Shown one piece after another: positions 25,181 to 59,220 of a DNA stretch of 64,000 bases. Each line of letters opens with the position of its first letter. Positions within the stretch are counted from its first letter, which is position 1. The notes beneath the pieces are model-generated. The model worked only from the letters and a program-made list of their open reading frames with translations, was not told where the DNA came from and searched no databases. This DNA comes from Castor canadensis (lineage: Eukaryota; Chordata; Mammalia; Rodentia; Castoridae). The stretch is from assembly GCF_047511655.1 (NCBI RefSeq), contig NC_133397.1, positions 47,816,001 through 47,880,000 on the forward strand, in the 5' to 3' direction. The position numbers were made by a program, and so were the translations under genes.

Positions 25181-26947
25181 CCAAGAATGAAGAAATTACG
25201 GCTGAGCAAGGACCCCAACTGGAGGCCCCTGAGGACAGTGAAGACCCAAGAAGGGGAGTGCAGGTGAGGACAAAGATAATGCAGACCCCACCACTACCAT
25301 CTCAGGGGAGGACCAGGATCTGCCTGTCCCGTGCGACCCAGACAATGGGCTCACCCAGCTGGGGACAAATCAAGTGCCTGACAAGGTCGGGACGTGATGT
25401 GATCAGGAGTGCGAGGCTGACAGGTGCCTTTTTTGTGGCCATGTTGGCAATCATCACCCCACAGGTAAGTGGCTCAGTGACCCAAACCCAACAACACTGA
25501 ACCTTTATACCTCACCTGCCGCTGCTTCAAGCAGCAACATGGAAAGGACCAAATGTACTGGTTTACACCATTGATTCAGAGTTGGTGGGAGGCCACTCTA
25601 ATGGACATGACTCTCACCTTCAGTCCATATAATTTCACAGGGCAATCTACTTTGGTGCCATTATGCTTAAGCTCATTGCAATGGTGCCTTCCTATAGTGC
25701 CCACCTGGAGAAGTGCCCTTGTGCGAAATGGCATCCATTACAGAGATGAAAACTTAGAATTCCTGGGCTTCAATGCCACTGAGTGGTACAATGTCACATA
25801 CCAGCTGCACTTTCCTAAGTGTCACACCAAACAAACCCAGCATCATCCTGGCAAAGGGGCCCCATGGGAGCAACGCCTGTTCCCTCATAATACATTCTTT
25901 ATTCTCAGCATAGTCACTGTTGTCTATTGGTCCAGAAATGCTAGCCACGAAACCAATGTGACTGGATACTGGACCACCCCTATGGTAGGCCCCGATGGAG
26001 GGAATGTCCAAACAGATATATGGAAACTGACTGCAGCTACAGAGTTACTCAACTTGACTAGTTGGTCTTTGGGTGACCTTGAAGGTATTGGGGCAAACAA
26101 GAAAGGCCTCCAAGCCTGCGTACAACATCCTTTTGATCTAGTCATGGGGGGGTCTAAACATTACAAAAAAATGGCTCTATATACAAGATAAATTGCCTAA
26201 CTTGTAATCTTAACAGTCTGCACCAGCACCTACAAGGGCAAGACAATCTTAGTGGTAAGACATATACCATATCTTCTGGTACCCACTGATTTCACAGGTC
26301 CTTGGTACCATGACAAAGGCTTACAGGTTATAAAGGAAGTATAAAAGGCCTGTTGGTAAGAGAAAACAGGGTTATAGGCCTTATTATAGCAGGCATAGTG
26401 GCCACCATAACTGCTATTGCCACTATGGCCATGGCCTCCATGGCTTTGTCTCAAAGCATACAAAATGCCCACTATGTTAACACACTCACCCAGAATGTCA
26501 CCTATGCCCTCCAACAACAAGTATCTATAGATGTCCCTTAACCACCCTGGAGGTGGCTCTCCTCACTATGGGGATGAACTACAAACCATAAAATTCAGAC
26601 AGGCTTCCTGTCTGAATTTCTTTATCACTGCTGCTCCCTACAATGAGTTGGAGTATCCCTGGCAGAGCATTAAAGCTCATGAGAGAAGAGCCTGGGAAAA
26701 CAGCAATGATACTTTAAATTTACAACACCTCAGACAACAGATATTGGCAATGCAGAGAGCATATGATTGGATCATCTCTACTGCTGACATGGCAAAAACT
26801 ATATTGGATGAGCTACACGGTTTTAATCCATTTAATGTCCTTAAACATTCCTTCTGGTACCTCACAGGGATAGGAGTCCTGCTACCAATCTGCTTTTGTG
26901 CCTTTTCAGTCATATGCCGAGCAGTCCAAGACAGTTCCTTGGACTAA
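25180..26947 (+). pseudogene. env: Proviral env remnant (leader, SU, TM)
   Basis: The open piece 25078-25500 runs from integrase into a basic leader and ends with a hydrophobic signal-like stretch near 25420-25475. The surface subunit is mostly one open piece, 25553-26191, with six N-glycosylation sequons. The transmembrane subunit follows: an alanine- and isoleucine-rich fusion-peptide-like stretch near 26370-26450, a heptad region, and after a frameshift a piece at 26531-26947 with a membrane anchor near 26855-26920. A frame break and stops separate SU from TM. It resembles class II retroviral Env in layout. Not functional as it stands. Confidence 0.8.
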
Positions 26948-26979
26948 GCACCAGTCCGCACTGGGAACATTTAAGAAAT

Positions 26980-26993
26980 AAAAAGGGAGGAGA
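26980..26993 (+). other. Polypurine tract of the provirus
   Basis: AAAAAGGGAGGAGA sits directly before the TGTGGG start of the 3' LTR, the place where plus-strand DNA synthesis is primed in retroviruses. Confidence 0.85.
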
Positions 26994-27397
26994 TGTGGGA
27001 GACCAGTAACTGAATGGACCAAGAAACCTTGTCATAAGTATGGCCATGTCAAGGACCTTTAAGCTTCAAAGGCACAGCCCCAGATTAAAGGAAATGTACA
27101 AGGTTCAGCATGGCTGCCTTGAGTGGGAAACAGGACATGTTTACCATTAGACAAGGAAAGTCAGAATAGAAAAACAACCTACCATACCATCCTTGTTCCT
27201 GCTGACTATGTGACTTGTCCATGAGAACCTAACTTGACTTCCGCATATGCGCTATAAAAATAAATGCGGTTGGATGTGGAGGGGGCCAGCATTTCTTATC
27301 GGAAGCATCAGAACCACCCATGTCTGCCTTTGTGCCTTTCTTCTAACTCCATTTGCTCCCAGTCATATTAAAGGACTTGCTCATGCTGGCCATGAGA
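26994..27397 (+). repeat. 3' LTR of the provirus
   Basis: 404 bp, beginning TGTGGGAGACC like the 5' copy. It holds an extra segment of about 48 bp (near 27168-27215) that the 5' LTR lacks. TATAAAAATAAA near 27253 is the TATA/poly(A) region. L1-A resumes directly after the target duplication. Confidence 0.9.
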
Positions 27398-29956
27398 ATA
27401 TATGACAACCTATAGCCAACTTTATCCTAAATGAAGAACAACTGAAATCATTCCCACTAAAGCCAGGAACAAGACAGGGATACCTGCTTTCTCCATTCCT
27501 ATTCAACATAGTTTTAGAATTCCTAGCTAGAGCAATAAGATAAGAGCAAGAAATAAAAGGGATTCAAATAGGGAAGGAAGAAGTCAAACTATTCTTATTT
27601 GCAGACATGATCCTATACCTAAAAGACTCTAAAAACTCCACCAAAAAACTATTAGAAATCATAAGCTCTTTCAGCAAAGTAACAGGATATAAAATTAACA
27701 TACAGAAACCAGTAGCATTCCTATAGACCAGCAATGAACAGACTGAGAAAGAAATTGGAAACAATTCCACTCACAATAGCCTCAAAAGCAATAAAGTACC
27801 TTGGAATAAATTTACCAAAGGAAACCAAAGACCATGTCAATGAACACTATAAACCACTGAAGAGAGAAATCAAAGAAGACATCAGAAGATGGAAAGATCT
27901 CCCAATCTCATGGATTGGCACAAATCAACATTGTGAAAATGGCCATACTACCAAAAGCAATCTACATGTTCAATGCAATCCCTATCAAAACTCCAATGAC
28001 ATTCTCCAGAGAAATAGAAAAATGAATCCTGAAATATGTATGGAAACACAAAAGACCTCGAATAGCCAAAGCAATTCTGAGCAAAATGTCCAATGCTGGA
28101 GGTATCACAATACCTGACTTCAAACTATACTACAGAGCCATAACAATAAAAACAGCATGGTATTGGCACAAAAACAAACAGAAAGACCAATGGATTAGAA
28201 GACCCAGACATAGACCCATGCATCTATAACCAACTGATCGTTGACAAAGGAGCCCAAAACACATGATGGAGAAAAGCCTCTTCAACAAATGTTTCTGGGA
28301 AAACTGGATATGCACACGTAGAAGACTGAAACTAGATCCCTGTCTTTCACCCTGTACCAAAATCAACTCAAAGTGGATCAAAGACCTTAATATAAGGCCT
28401 GAAAACTTTGAAACAACTCCAGGAAGTAGTAGGAAATACAGTGGAACATGCAGGTAGAAGGAGCAACTTCCTAAGTAGAACTCAAAAGGCTCAGTGTCTA
28501 AGAGAAAGAATGAACAAATGGTACTGCATCAAACTAAAGAGTTTCTGCATAGCAAAAGAAACAGTCACTAGACTCAAGTGACAGCCCACAGAATGGGAGA
28601 AAATCTTTGACAGCTATTCATCTGATAAGGGACTAATATCCAGAATCTACAGGAAATTCAAAAAACTCAACCTCCAAAGAATCAACATCCCAATGAAGAA
28701 ATAAGCACATGAATTAAACAGGGAATTTTCAAAGGAAGAGGTAAAAATGGCCAGTAAATACATGAAGAAGTGTTCAATTCATCTAGTGATGCAAATCAAA
28801 ACTACACTTAGGTTTCATCTCACACCAGTTAGAATGGCCATATCCAAGGGCAATAACCACAACAATTGCTGGCAAGAATGTGATGAAACAGGAACCCTTA
28901 CACACTGCTGGTGGAATGCAATTTAGCACAACTACTATGGAAAGCAGTATGGAGATTCCTCAAAAAGCTAAAGATAGAACTGCCATATGATCTAGTGGTA
29001 CTGCTTCTGGCCATCTACCCAAAGAAATGTAAGTCAGAATACAATAGAGACACCTGTACACCAATGTTCATTGCAGCACTATTCACAAAAGCCAAACCAA
29101 TCAAGATCTGATGAACAGATCATGAAAATGTGGTAAAAATAAGCTTAAAAAAAGAAAATCAATCAATTAATTAACAAAATGTGGTATATACACATAATGG
29201 GAGTTTTTCTCAGCCATAAGGAATAATGATGTGGTTGGAAAGTAAATGGATACAATTGGAGGACATCATATTAAGTGAAATAAGTCAGGCTCAGAAAGAC
29301 AAAGGCTGCATGTTTTCTCTCATACATGGAAGATAGACCCAAAGATCCAAACATATACACAAAAATGAGCATGATCATATACAAATTCATATGTAGAACA
29401 TGTTTGTAATAGTGGAACTACCCTGCAGAACTCTAGGAAAGAGGGAAAGGAAAAGACAATGATAAAGCATCAGTACTATCAGTACTGTCATAAAACATAA
29501 CATCTGTGAAAATAGAGGATATAAGGATTTATATTGAAAGCTGTTGAAAAATGGGGGGCAGTAAAGGGGTAAGGGAAAATAATGAAAGGGGTTGAATGGA
29601 TCAAAGTAAAGTATACCCACACTGGGGATACATTGAAAAACCCCTTTGAACATCAACTTAAATATTAATAATGAAAGATAGGACTGTAAAATAGGTATAG
29701 TATGTGGGGAGGATACTAGTGTGGGGGAGGGTGAACAAAGGAGATTATAGTGAGGGTATATGGCTGATGGATTTCATATACTTATATGAAATAGACAAAG
29801 AAACCTCTTGCAATTGTTTTAAGTGGGGTAAGGAGGGGGTTGAGGGGGAGAGACAATGTACAACATAAACCTAATCGGAATTGTCATCATGAATATCCTC
29901 TGAACAATGAATATAGCCTAATGAAAAAATTTATTAAAAAAAGAAAAGAATGAAAA

Positions 29957-30435
29957 TCAAATACACACACACACACACATAGCTGATAAAGGATTTGTAT
30001 TCATTCAACAGAATATTACTCATCCATAAAAGTGAGCAAACTATTGCTAGATGTGAAACATTAATTTCAAAATAAATATGCTTGAGTACAAATCAACCAA
30101 AAAAGAATTCCTACTGCATGATTCCATTTATACAAAATTATGGAAAATACAAATGAATCTATCATGAATGAAAACAGCCTAATGGTTGCCTAGGGACTAA
30201 GAGAAGAAGAGGAAGGGGTAGGAAGTAGTGGGAAGAGAAGGATTACTAAGGGATATGAGGGAGCTTAGGGGTGATGAGGTCATTGGTGTATGTATGTGTC
30301 AAAACTTATCAAATTGTATACTTTAAGTATGTACTATTTGGCTGTGGGCCTAGAATGCATGAGGTCCCAGCACCACAAAAAAGTATACAATTTGTTATAT
30401 GTATGTCAATTTACCACAAGAAAGTTGTCTTTTAA
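29957..30435 (+). mobile_element. Old L1 3' part, right half of the L1-A target
   Basis: Continuation of the ancient L1 cut at 10445: ATAGCTGATAAAGGATTTGT near 29979, then the 3' UTR-like TGGTTGCCTAGGGACTAAGAG near 30183. A short (CA)n at 29963-29980 and an ID-like scrap near 30343-30385 lie within it. Confidence 0.65.
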
Positions 30436-51742
<21,307 letters not shown>

Positions 51743-52029
51743 CTGAGAGGAAAAAAAAAAGACCATTGATTAATCTTAAGGCTTAAAAATCTTAGGTAAA
51801 AATATTAATCTAAAACATGTATACTTATTTCAAAAAAATTTCCCATGGATCTGTCTTTGAGATATTTCAACCTATAAATTAAAACTTTTATGCTATTCTA
51901 CTGTCATAATCTATACCTCTGGGCTAGAAATACCAAATACCAGTTAGCAATTCAAATGATTACTAACCAAGTACAACACCTTTAATATATAACATTTAAT
52001 GGTTTCTTATGTTTAACTCAAAACCTTTT

Positions 52030-52362
52030 TTTTCTTTTAATGGATGGTACTGGAGTTTGAAGTTAGGCTTTGAGATTGCTTATAGGCAGGCACTCTACCA
52101 CTTGAGTCACACCCCTGCCCGTTTTTTGTTTTGCTCTTTAGTTATTTTTCAAATAGGGTCTCATGTTTTTGCCTGGGACTCCAATCTTTCTACCTCTACC
52201 TCCCGTATATCTGAGATCACCACCATGCCCAGCTTGTCAGTTGAGATGGGTCTTGCTAATTTTTTTGTTTGGGCTGACCTTAAAACACAATCCTTACAAT
52301 CTCTACCTCATAAGTGGCTGGGATTACAGGCATGAGTCACCATGCTCAGCTCTTTAAAGTTT
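52030..52362 (-). mobile_element. Inverted composite SINE, probably three-part
   Basis: The ID-like part lies near 52047-52125 (GAGTTTGAAGTTAGGC, CACTTGAGTCACACCCC). Two B1-like units follow (TTTTCAAATAGGGTCTCATG near 52147 and AAGTGGCTGGGATTACAGGC near 52312). Confidence 0.72.
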
Positions 52363-52667
52363 TATTTTTTTACCTTTTTTTTTTTGGCTTGTATATGCTA
52401 GGTAAGCACTGCACTATTGAGGTATATATCCTTAACCACTTTTTAAATTTTATATCACATTTTAATAATAACTATAAGGATATGTGGAGAGACGATCATT
52501 GTAACTAAACAAGTTATAATAGATTTAGTATTTTACTTACTTGTTTCCTGGGGAAAACTAGAGTATAAGACTCTTGTTGACACAAATAAGGTCACATACT
52601 TCTCTACTCAGTGCCTACCTGGCCCAGTCACACGTATGCAGCATACAAATAGTTTTATGATAAATTT

Positions 52668-52855
52668 TAGGGCTGGACGTGGTGGCGAATGCCTGTAATT
52701 CTAGCTATGTGGAAGGCATAGTAGGAGGAGGTCAAACCCCAGGCAAAAGCAAGACTCTCTCTGAAAAATAAAACTAAAAACAAAAAGTGGCTCAAGTGGT
52801 AGATCACTTGCCTAGCAAACACAAGGCCCTGAGTTCAAACCTCATTATTTAAAAA
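52668..52855 (+). mobile_element. Composite SINE, plus strand
   Basis: GGCTGGACGTGGTGGCGAATG near 52671, then AGTGGCTCAAGTGGTAGATC near 52785 and GAGTTCAAACCTCATT near 52831, ending in an A-run. Confidence 0.85.
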
Positions 52856-52929
52856 AAATTATACATATATATATAAATTCTCATCCTTAATGTGAAAAGT
52901 AAGTAAAGCCTTCTGTTAAAATCCATCAT

Positions 52930-53240
52930 TGCTGAGGGATATAGTTCAGTGGTAGAGTGCTTGCCTCACATGCATGCGGTCCTGGGTTCAATCTCTAACA
53001 CCACACACACACACAAAGATCCATTTAAGAAAAAAAAAAAAGATCCAGGAATGGGGGGAGGGGAGGATAAAGGAGAATGGTAGAGGAGGTGAATTCGAGT
53101 ATGATATATTTGATATATTGTAAGAACTTTTGTAAATGCCACAATGTATCCCCACCTAGCACAATAAAAAAAGGTATTTGGGTTCAAGCAGTAGAGTACA
53201 CAAAACCCTGAGCTCAAAACCCAGTACTGCTAAAAAAAAA
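52930..53240 (+). mobile_element. ID-like SINE, L1 3'-end scrap, and second ID scrap
   Basis: 52932-53010 is a tRNA-Ala-like ID element (ATATAGTTCAGTGGTAGAGTG) ending in (CA)n. 53040-53175 looks like an L1 3' UTR end with GGGGGGAGGGGAGGATAAAGG and AATAAAAAAAGG. 53178-53240 is a partial ID unit with an A-run. Confidence 0.7.
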
Positions 53241-54710
53241 AAAAAGATATATATATATATATATATCCATTAATGATGTCAAAGATAACAGTTTCTTTTC
53301 AGAGAATCATTTTCAAGCAATTTCATTATACTGCTTCTAGTAAAGCATCATTATCCAATTGAAATTGAATACAGAAGTTGGTATCCAGCTTCCTAAGGTC
53401 TATTCACAGTAACATCAGATAGAACCCCTAGTATGAGTACATATTCATGGTAAAAAATTTGGAAGCTAGAAACCAAAGAAAATTAGCAAAGACAACAAAA
53501 ATCATCCAGAATCCCACTGCCTAAAGAAAATAACTACTTATTTTGATACAGTTCCTTCCAATCTTTATAATTATAAAAATTGGGATCAAACTCTATATTC
53601 AGTTGTACATTCTAATTTTTTTCACTTACAACATTAAAAGCAGTTTTTCATGTTGTTAAGTAGTCTTAAAAAACATGACTTCCAAAAATTGCATGGTACT
53701 TCATGGTATGATATTCTATAAATTATTTAACCACCCTCCCCTAACTGTTGGACATTTTCACTATTATAAATAATGTGTAATGAATAGATATATAAACCAA
53801 TTTTATGATGTTTTGGCAATATAATTGATATGTGGTTATCTGAAATAACATATATGATCTATAAATACTGTCTATAGGTCATGTGTAGGAGGAGATACCA
53901 AAATAATATTGAAGTTTAAAAGACCAAATTTATCTTTATGCTGATGAATTTGATATCAAAAAGTCAATTTACAAATGAAAGTAGTTCCTATTTTATGGTA
54001 ATAAGCCATAAATAGATAAACAGTTTTCTGAAATGGAAAATCAATGTGTCTTCTCATTCATTCAACCAGTATTAATTGAGTGTCTACTAAGTACCAGGCC
54101 AAATTTCATAGCTAGGGATTTAGCAATAAATAAGACAAAGGCCCTAGCTCCTTTGAGCTTACTTTATAGTAGAGGAAAGAGACTACAAATGCAAGGAGGA
54201 AAAGGTAAACATCAAAAGAGAAAGGACTGGCACAATTATTGGGGCATGGTAGGTAAAATCTGAATACCAATATTATTTCTATATTCCTTAGCATAAAATC
54301 CAAGTTTCTCTACTTGCCCTATTAGTGTCCATTAGGAACCAATTACTCTTCTTCTCTGACAAAACCTACCCTTTCCATGTCCTGGTCCTTTTCTTGGGTA
54401 CCCTCTATCTCTCACCCATGAACTTATCAATAGAGTCTTGTGTAATTTCCCACCCTCCCACTCCTTGCAGACTTTTATCTCACACTCAGCTTCTCCCTCC
54501 ACTGTTCAAAAACCCACATACATATTACCATTCTCATTCACTTACTTTACTTTCTTCAGATCTCAGCCAATACAGTTTCAGGAAAGATGCCCTGATTCCC
54601 TTAAAATTGGTCAGGTGCCATTGCTATAGTATCATGCACTTTCCCTATCACGGTATTATCACTTAATCCTGTATTACAGACTTCTTGTTTATATTCTCCT
54701 AAGTATCTTA
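53241..54710. other. CLHC1 5' UTR intron, mostly unique with old repeat traces
   Basis: A (TA)n lies at 53249-53270. 53440-53860 and 54050-54180 read like very old interspersed repeats (for example CATTCAACCAGTATTAATTGAG near 54059) that I cannot name with confidence. No exon seen. Confidence 0.45.
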
Positions 54711-54712
54711 AT

Positions 54713-54797
54713 TTTTTGGTGGTACTGGGGTTTGAACCTAGGGCTTTGTGCTTGTGAGGCAGGAGCTCTACCGCTTGAAGCATACCTCCAGGTCTTG
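54713..54797 (-). mobile_element. ID-like SINE unit, minus strand
   Basis: GGTGGTACTGGGGTTTGAAC near 54718 to ACCGCTTGAAGCATACCTCC near 54770 is an inverted ID-like unit alone. Confidence 0.8.
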
Positions 54798-56215
54798 TTT
54801 ATATTCTCTATCTCCTCTTAGGCTATAATTTTGACTAAATCAGGAGCCAAAATGTTCTCACTCCTCATTATCCATTCCCTACCCATATGCACTGAAGTGC
54901 GTAATAGTTTCTAGCAGAGTAGGTACTCAGATATTTGCTGAGTCACTAAGTAATGATCTTGTCTGCTCAGAAGACATCTGACTTATGGTCTCCTCAAACC
55001 AGAACACAACTAAAGTGATTACTCCTTCACATTTTCACTGAATTACATACATAACTGAAACTGTCATTCATTCATATTAGATACAAGAATACTTTGAAAA
55101 CAAGTCACCAGGGTTCCTAGTAAATGAGCCATTGCTTCAGAGCAGAGAAGACAGTATGATAGCAGTAGGCACAACAGGCTACAGAAGCCCAAAGAGGCAT
55201 CTCACTAGCCTATGAGAGAGGATAGGGAAATGTTAAGAGAGACATCTAGTGGTACAATATTCAGGGAAATGCTTAAGTTGTGCTACATGTGTTTATTCGA
55301 AATACTTTTGAGGGTACCAACTGTGTATCTGCCACTATTCCAGATCCTGGAGATAAATATTGAATAAAACAAAGTCCCTAATCTCACAGACAACATACAA
55401 GTTTTAAAAAAAAGTATGATAGATGGTAAATTATATAAGACGGGTTACAGGGGAAAGAGTAGGAAAAGTAGGAGAGTAATATTTTATATAAGACAGTAGG
55501 TCAGGAAAAAGGAAAGCCTTCATGTAACAAGGTGACATTTCAGAAATCTGAAAAAGAGCAGGTCATGTAGATTCCTGGCAGAAGTCATTGAGGCAAAGAG
55601 AACAAGTTCAAAAGACTCAAGGCAGGACATGTTTGAAAAACAGCAAAAGGCCTGTAGGGCTAGAAGAGAATGCAAAAGGGAGAGAAGAGTTAGAGAGATC
55701 CTGTCACCTTACATAGGAGGTAGGACTAAAGGCAAGAACCATCACCACCCCACCCAGCACCTGTATGGTAGTTTAGAAAAAGGTGCCTCTTTCTCTGGGT
55801 AGATTTGACAAGAGGAGAAATTAGCTAGATTGTGGTCTCTATGTGCTTCCATGCTGGAGCAACAGCATCACTTATAGGAACTGAGGCTTTATTGAGTGAG
55901 ATAGGAAGTAGAAAATTGACAGTTGACTTACATTTTGAAGAATTTCTCTGGCTGCTCTGTAGACAATGAATAGGAGACAAAGATCAAAGCTGGAAGTACT
56001 ATTGGGAAGCAATATATCTGGGCACAAGATGATAGTAGCTTGAAACAAAGTGGTAACAGTGAAGATGGTGAGAAGTGTTCTGCATATATTTTGAAAATAA
56101 AGCCAAGATCTGCTGAAGGATTAGATGTGGGGTACGAAAAGCATACATGGAAATGTCACAACAAAATCCCCTGTATACCACATACTAACAAAAAAAAAAT
56201 TATAGAAAGGAAACA
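54798..56215. other. CLHC1 5' UTR intron, unique DNA
   Basis: Low-copy sequence, with a possible very old repeat at 55310-55400. No coding signal on either strand. Confidence 0.45.
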
Positions 56216-56478
56216 CAGGAAGGTAAAACAGGTCCTGTAGGGGGATGGTTTCCAAGGGGAGGGGAAGGGCATAAGGAAACGGTGAAGGAGGGCGAATATG
56301 GTGGATGTATTTGGTATTCATGTATGAAAATAGAACAATGAGACTTGTTGAAAGCGTTCTAAGAAGGGGAGAGGAGGGATAAAGGAGGTGAATCTAATTA
56401 AGATATATTGTAAGCACATATGTAAATGTCACAATGTTTCCCTCGGTAAAACCAGAATATGTTAATAAAAAAGAAAAA
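56216..56478 (+). mobile_element. L1 3'-end fragment, plus strand
   Basis: Purine-rich 3' UTR sequence (GGGGGATGGTTTCCAAGGGG near 56239) ending with AATATGTTAATAAAAAAGAA near 56456. It is related to 53040-53175 and to the complement of 35701-36005. Confidence 0.55.
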
Positions 56479-57025
56479 TTAGTAGCGCTTTTAAAAACAA
56501 AACAAGGATGACCATAATAAAGTTTCTGGCCTTACCAAAAATTAAGAATTGCCATATATGGAGATGGGAAGAGCAATTTCATGAGACCAAACTTGTAAAT
56601 TCTACAACTACATCTATCAGGTTTCTTTCTGCACGGGTCCATTTTAAGATTTACAAATCTCAAGTTTTCCACATACTAAACTGTTTCACACCGACGAGAC
56701 ACACACCCGGCCCCAACATTCCTTAGGCTAGAAGACTTGGGAGTTGACGGCGGGAAGGGTAGGAAAAGGCTGAATCTCCACTTTTAAAGATTTCATCTAT
56801 TTTCCAGCCTTCCTGGAGTCGGCGGAGATTCGCTTTTCTTCGAAGTGCGGAAAGCAACAAGGGAAACGCTGACCTTCCGCCACTCAGCATCTCAATAAGC
56901 AGGTGAAAGGTACGTTCGCGCCCTACACTACTCTCCAGCCCCTTGAGCCTTTTGTTGTAATCACTTTCAGCCGGGTCTCACCCTCCCTGACCTTTACTCT
57001 GCCGCATCCCTCCTCCTCTCCTCAC

Positions 57026-57110
57026 CTGAGCGCCTTTCTCCTAAAACAAACTCCAGTGCTTAGAGACTGTAACTAGGGAACCCTGGGGTGTAGAACTGCA
57101 TCTTGGGACA
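57026..57110 (-). other. CLHC1: Likely CLHC1 first (non-coding) exon
   Basis: On the minus strand GGCGCTCAG is followed by GTGAGGAG, a strong donor at 57026/57025, in GC-rich DNA just upstream of the divergent RPS27A. No ATG of the right frame is needed, since translation starts in the next exon. A weaker alternative donor, GAGGGTGAGACC, lies near 56982. The transcription start is not visible, so the upper limit is a guess. Confidence 0.5.
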
Positions 57111-57141
57111 AGCAGTCCTAGCTAGAAGAGACAAATGGAAA

Positions 57142-57161
57142 ACTACAACTCCCAAAATGCA
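57142..57161 (+). promoter_or_regulatory. ZNF143/STAF-type binding motif
   Basis: ACTACAACTCCCAAAATGCA closely follows the known ACTACAAYTCCCARMATGC consensus, differing at one or two places. Confidence 0.8.
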
Positions 57162-57200
57162 CTTGCACTTCACTTCCTTTTTCCCAAAGACCCTCTTGCC

Positions 57201-57206
57201 CACGTG
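57201..57206. promoter_or_regulatory. E-box CACGTG
   Basis: A palindromic CACGTG in the context CCCACGTGGACC, the MYC/USF type, 230 bp before the RPS27A start. Confidence 0.6.
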
Positions 57207-57431
57207 GACCGTACGGGAAGGACTTTTAAAGACGATTTAAAATTGCTTGTACATTTTGAGAGCATTCTGAGGACTACAGTGAGAAATGAGCTCAGACTCA
57301 GGAAAGCGACACGAGGTTCTCTACCTAGTCTGGCACTGCGTTAGACAGTCGCTGTGACTGCAGTCAGGCATTGCTGTGGTTACCTAAGGGGCGGGGCCTT
57401 CAGCCAGGAAACCCGGGAGGCAGGCGCGGCG

Positions 57432-59220
<1,789 letters not shown>

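Larger units (their letters stand above)
21851..27397 (+). mobile_element. Class II (betaretrovirus-like) endogenous provirus, defective
   Basis: Two LTRs (21851-22228 and 26994-27397) bound an internal region with a lysine-type primer site, gag, dUTPase-protease, a pol remnant, env and a polypurine tract. This gene order, with dUTPase ahead of protease and a G-patch after it, is typical of betaretrovirus-like (ERV2) elements. The target is L1-A ORF2. The flanks ATATAC (21845-21850) and ATATAT (27398-27403) are a 6-bp duplication with one change, the size expected for this class. About 2 kb of pol is missing and gag, pro and env carry stops and frameshifts. It is nonfunctional. Orientation is antisense to CLHC1. 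Confidence 0.93.
13506..29336 (+). pseudogene. L1-A ORF2 remnant, split in three
   Basis: ORF2 (endonuclease and reverse transcriptase) begins at 13506 with an endonuclease-type start and is stopped by 13790. It is cut at 14705 by L1-B, resumes at 21199-21850 (an open piece, 21273-21686, carries the first RT blocks such as KSPGPD and NYRPISL), is cut again by the provirus, and resumes at 27404. At the RT active site (27598-27606) one of the two catalytic aspartate codons of the FADD motif is missing, consistent with a 3-bp deletion. Many stops follow. Inactive. Confidence 0.85.
10446..29946 (+). mobile_element. Full-length L1 (L1-A), split by an L1 and a provirus
   Basis: The element is flanked by a 10-bp direct repeat, AGAATGAAAA, at 10436-10445 and 29947-29956. 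Subtracting the nested L1-B (with its duplicated target) and the provirus leaves about 7.4 kb, the length of a full rodent L1. The 5' UTR spans about 10446-12450. An ORF1 remnant runs to about 13425. ORF2 begins at 13506 and resumes at 21199 and 27404, ending near 29336. A G-rich 3' UTR (for example 29700-29855) and an A-rich tail end it. It is the most decayed of the three large plus-strand L1s. It is antisense to CLHC1. Confidence 0.9.
57030..57431. promoter_or_regulatory. Shared CLHC1-RPS27A promoter region
   Basis: About 0.4 kb separates the proposed CLHC1 donor from the RPS27A start. It holds a ZNF143-type motif (57142-57161), an E-box (57201-57206) and GC-rich sequence (GGGGCGGGGCC, an Sp/KLF site, at 57389-57399). 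A head-to-head layout with a ZNF143 site fits a bidirectional housekeeping promoter. Confidence 0.7.
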
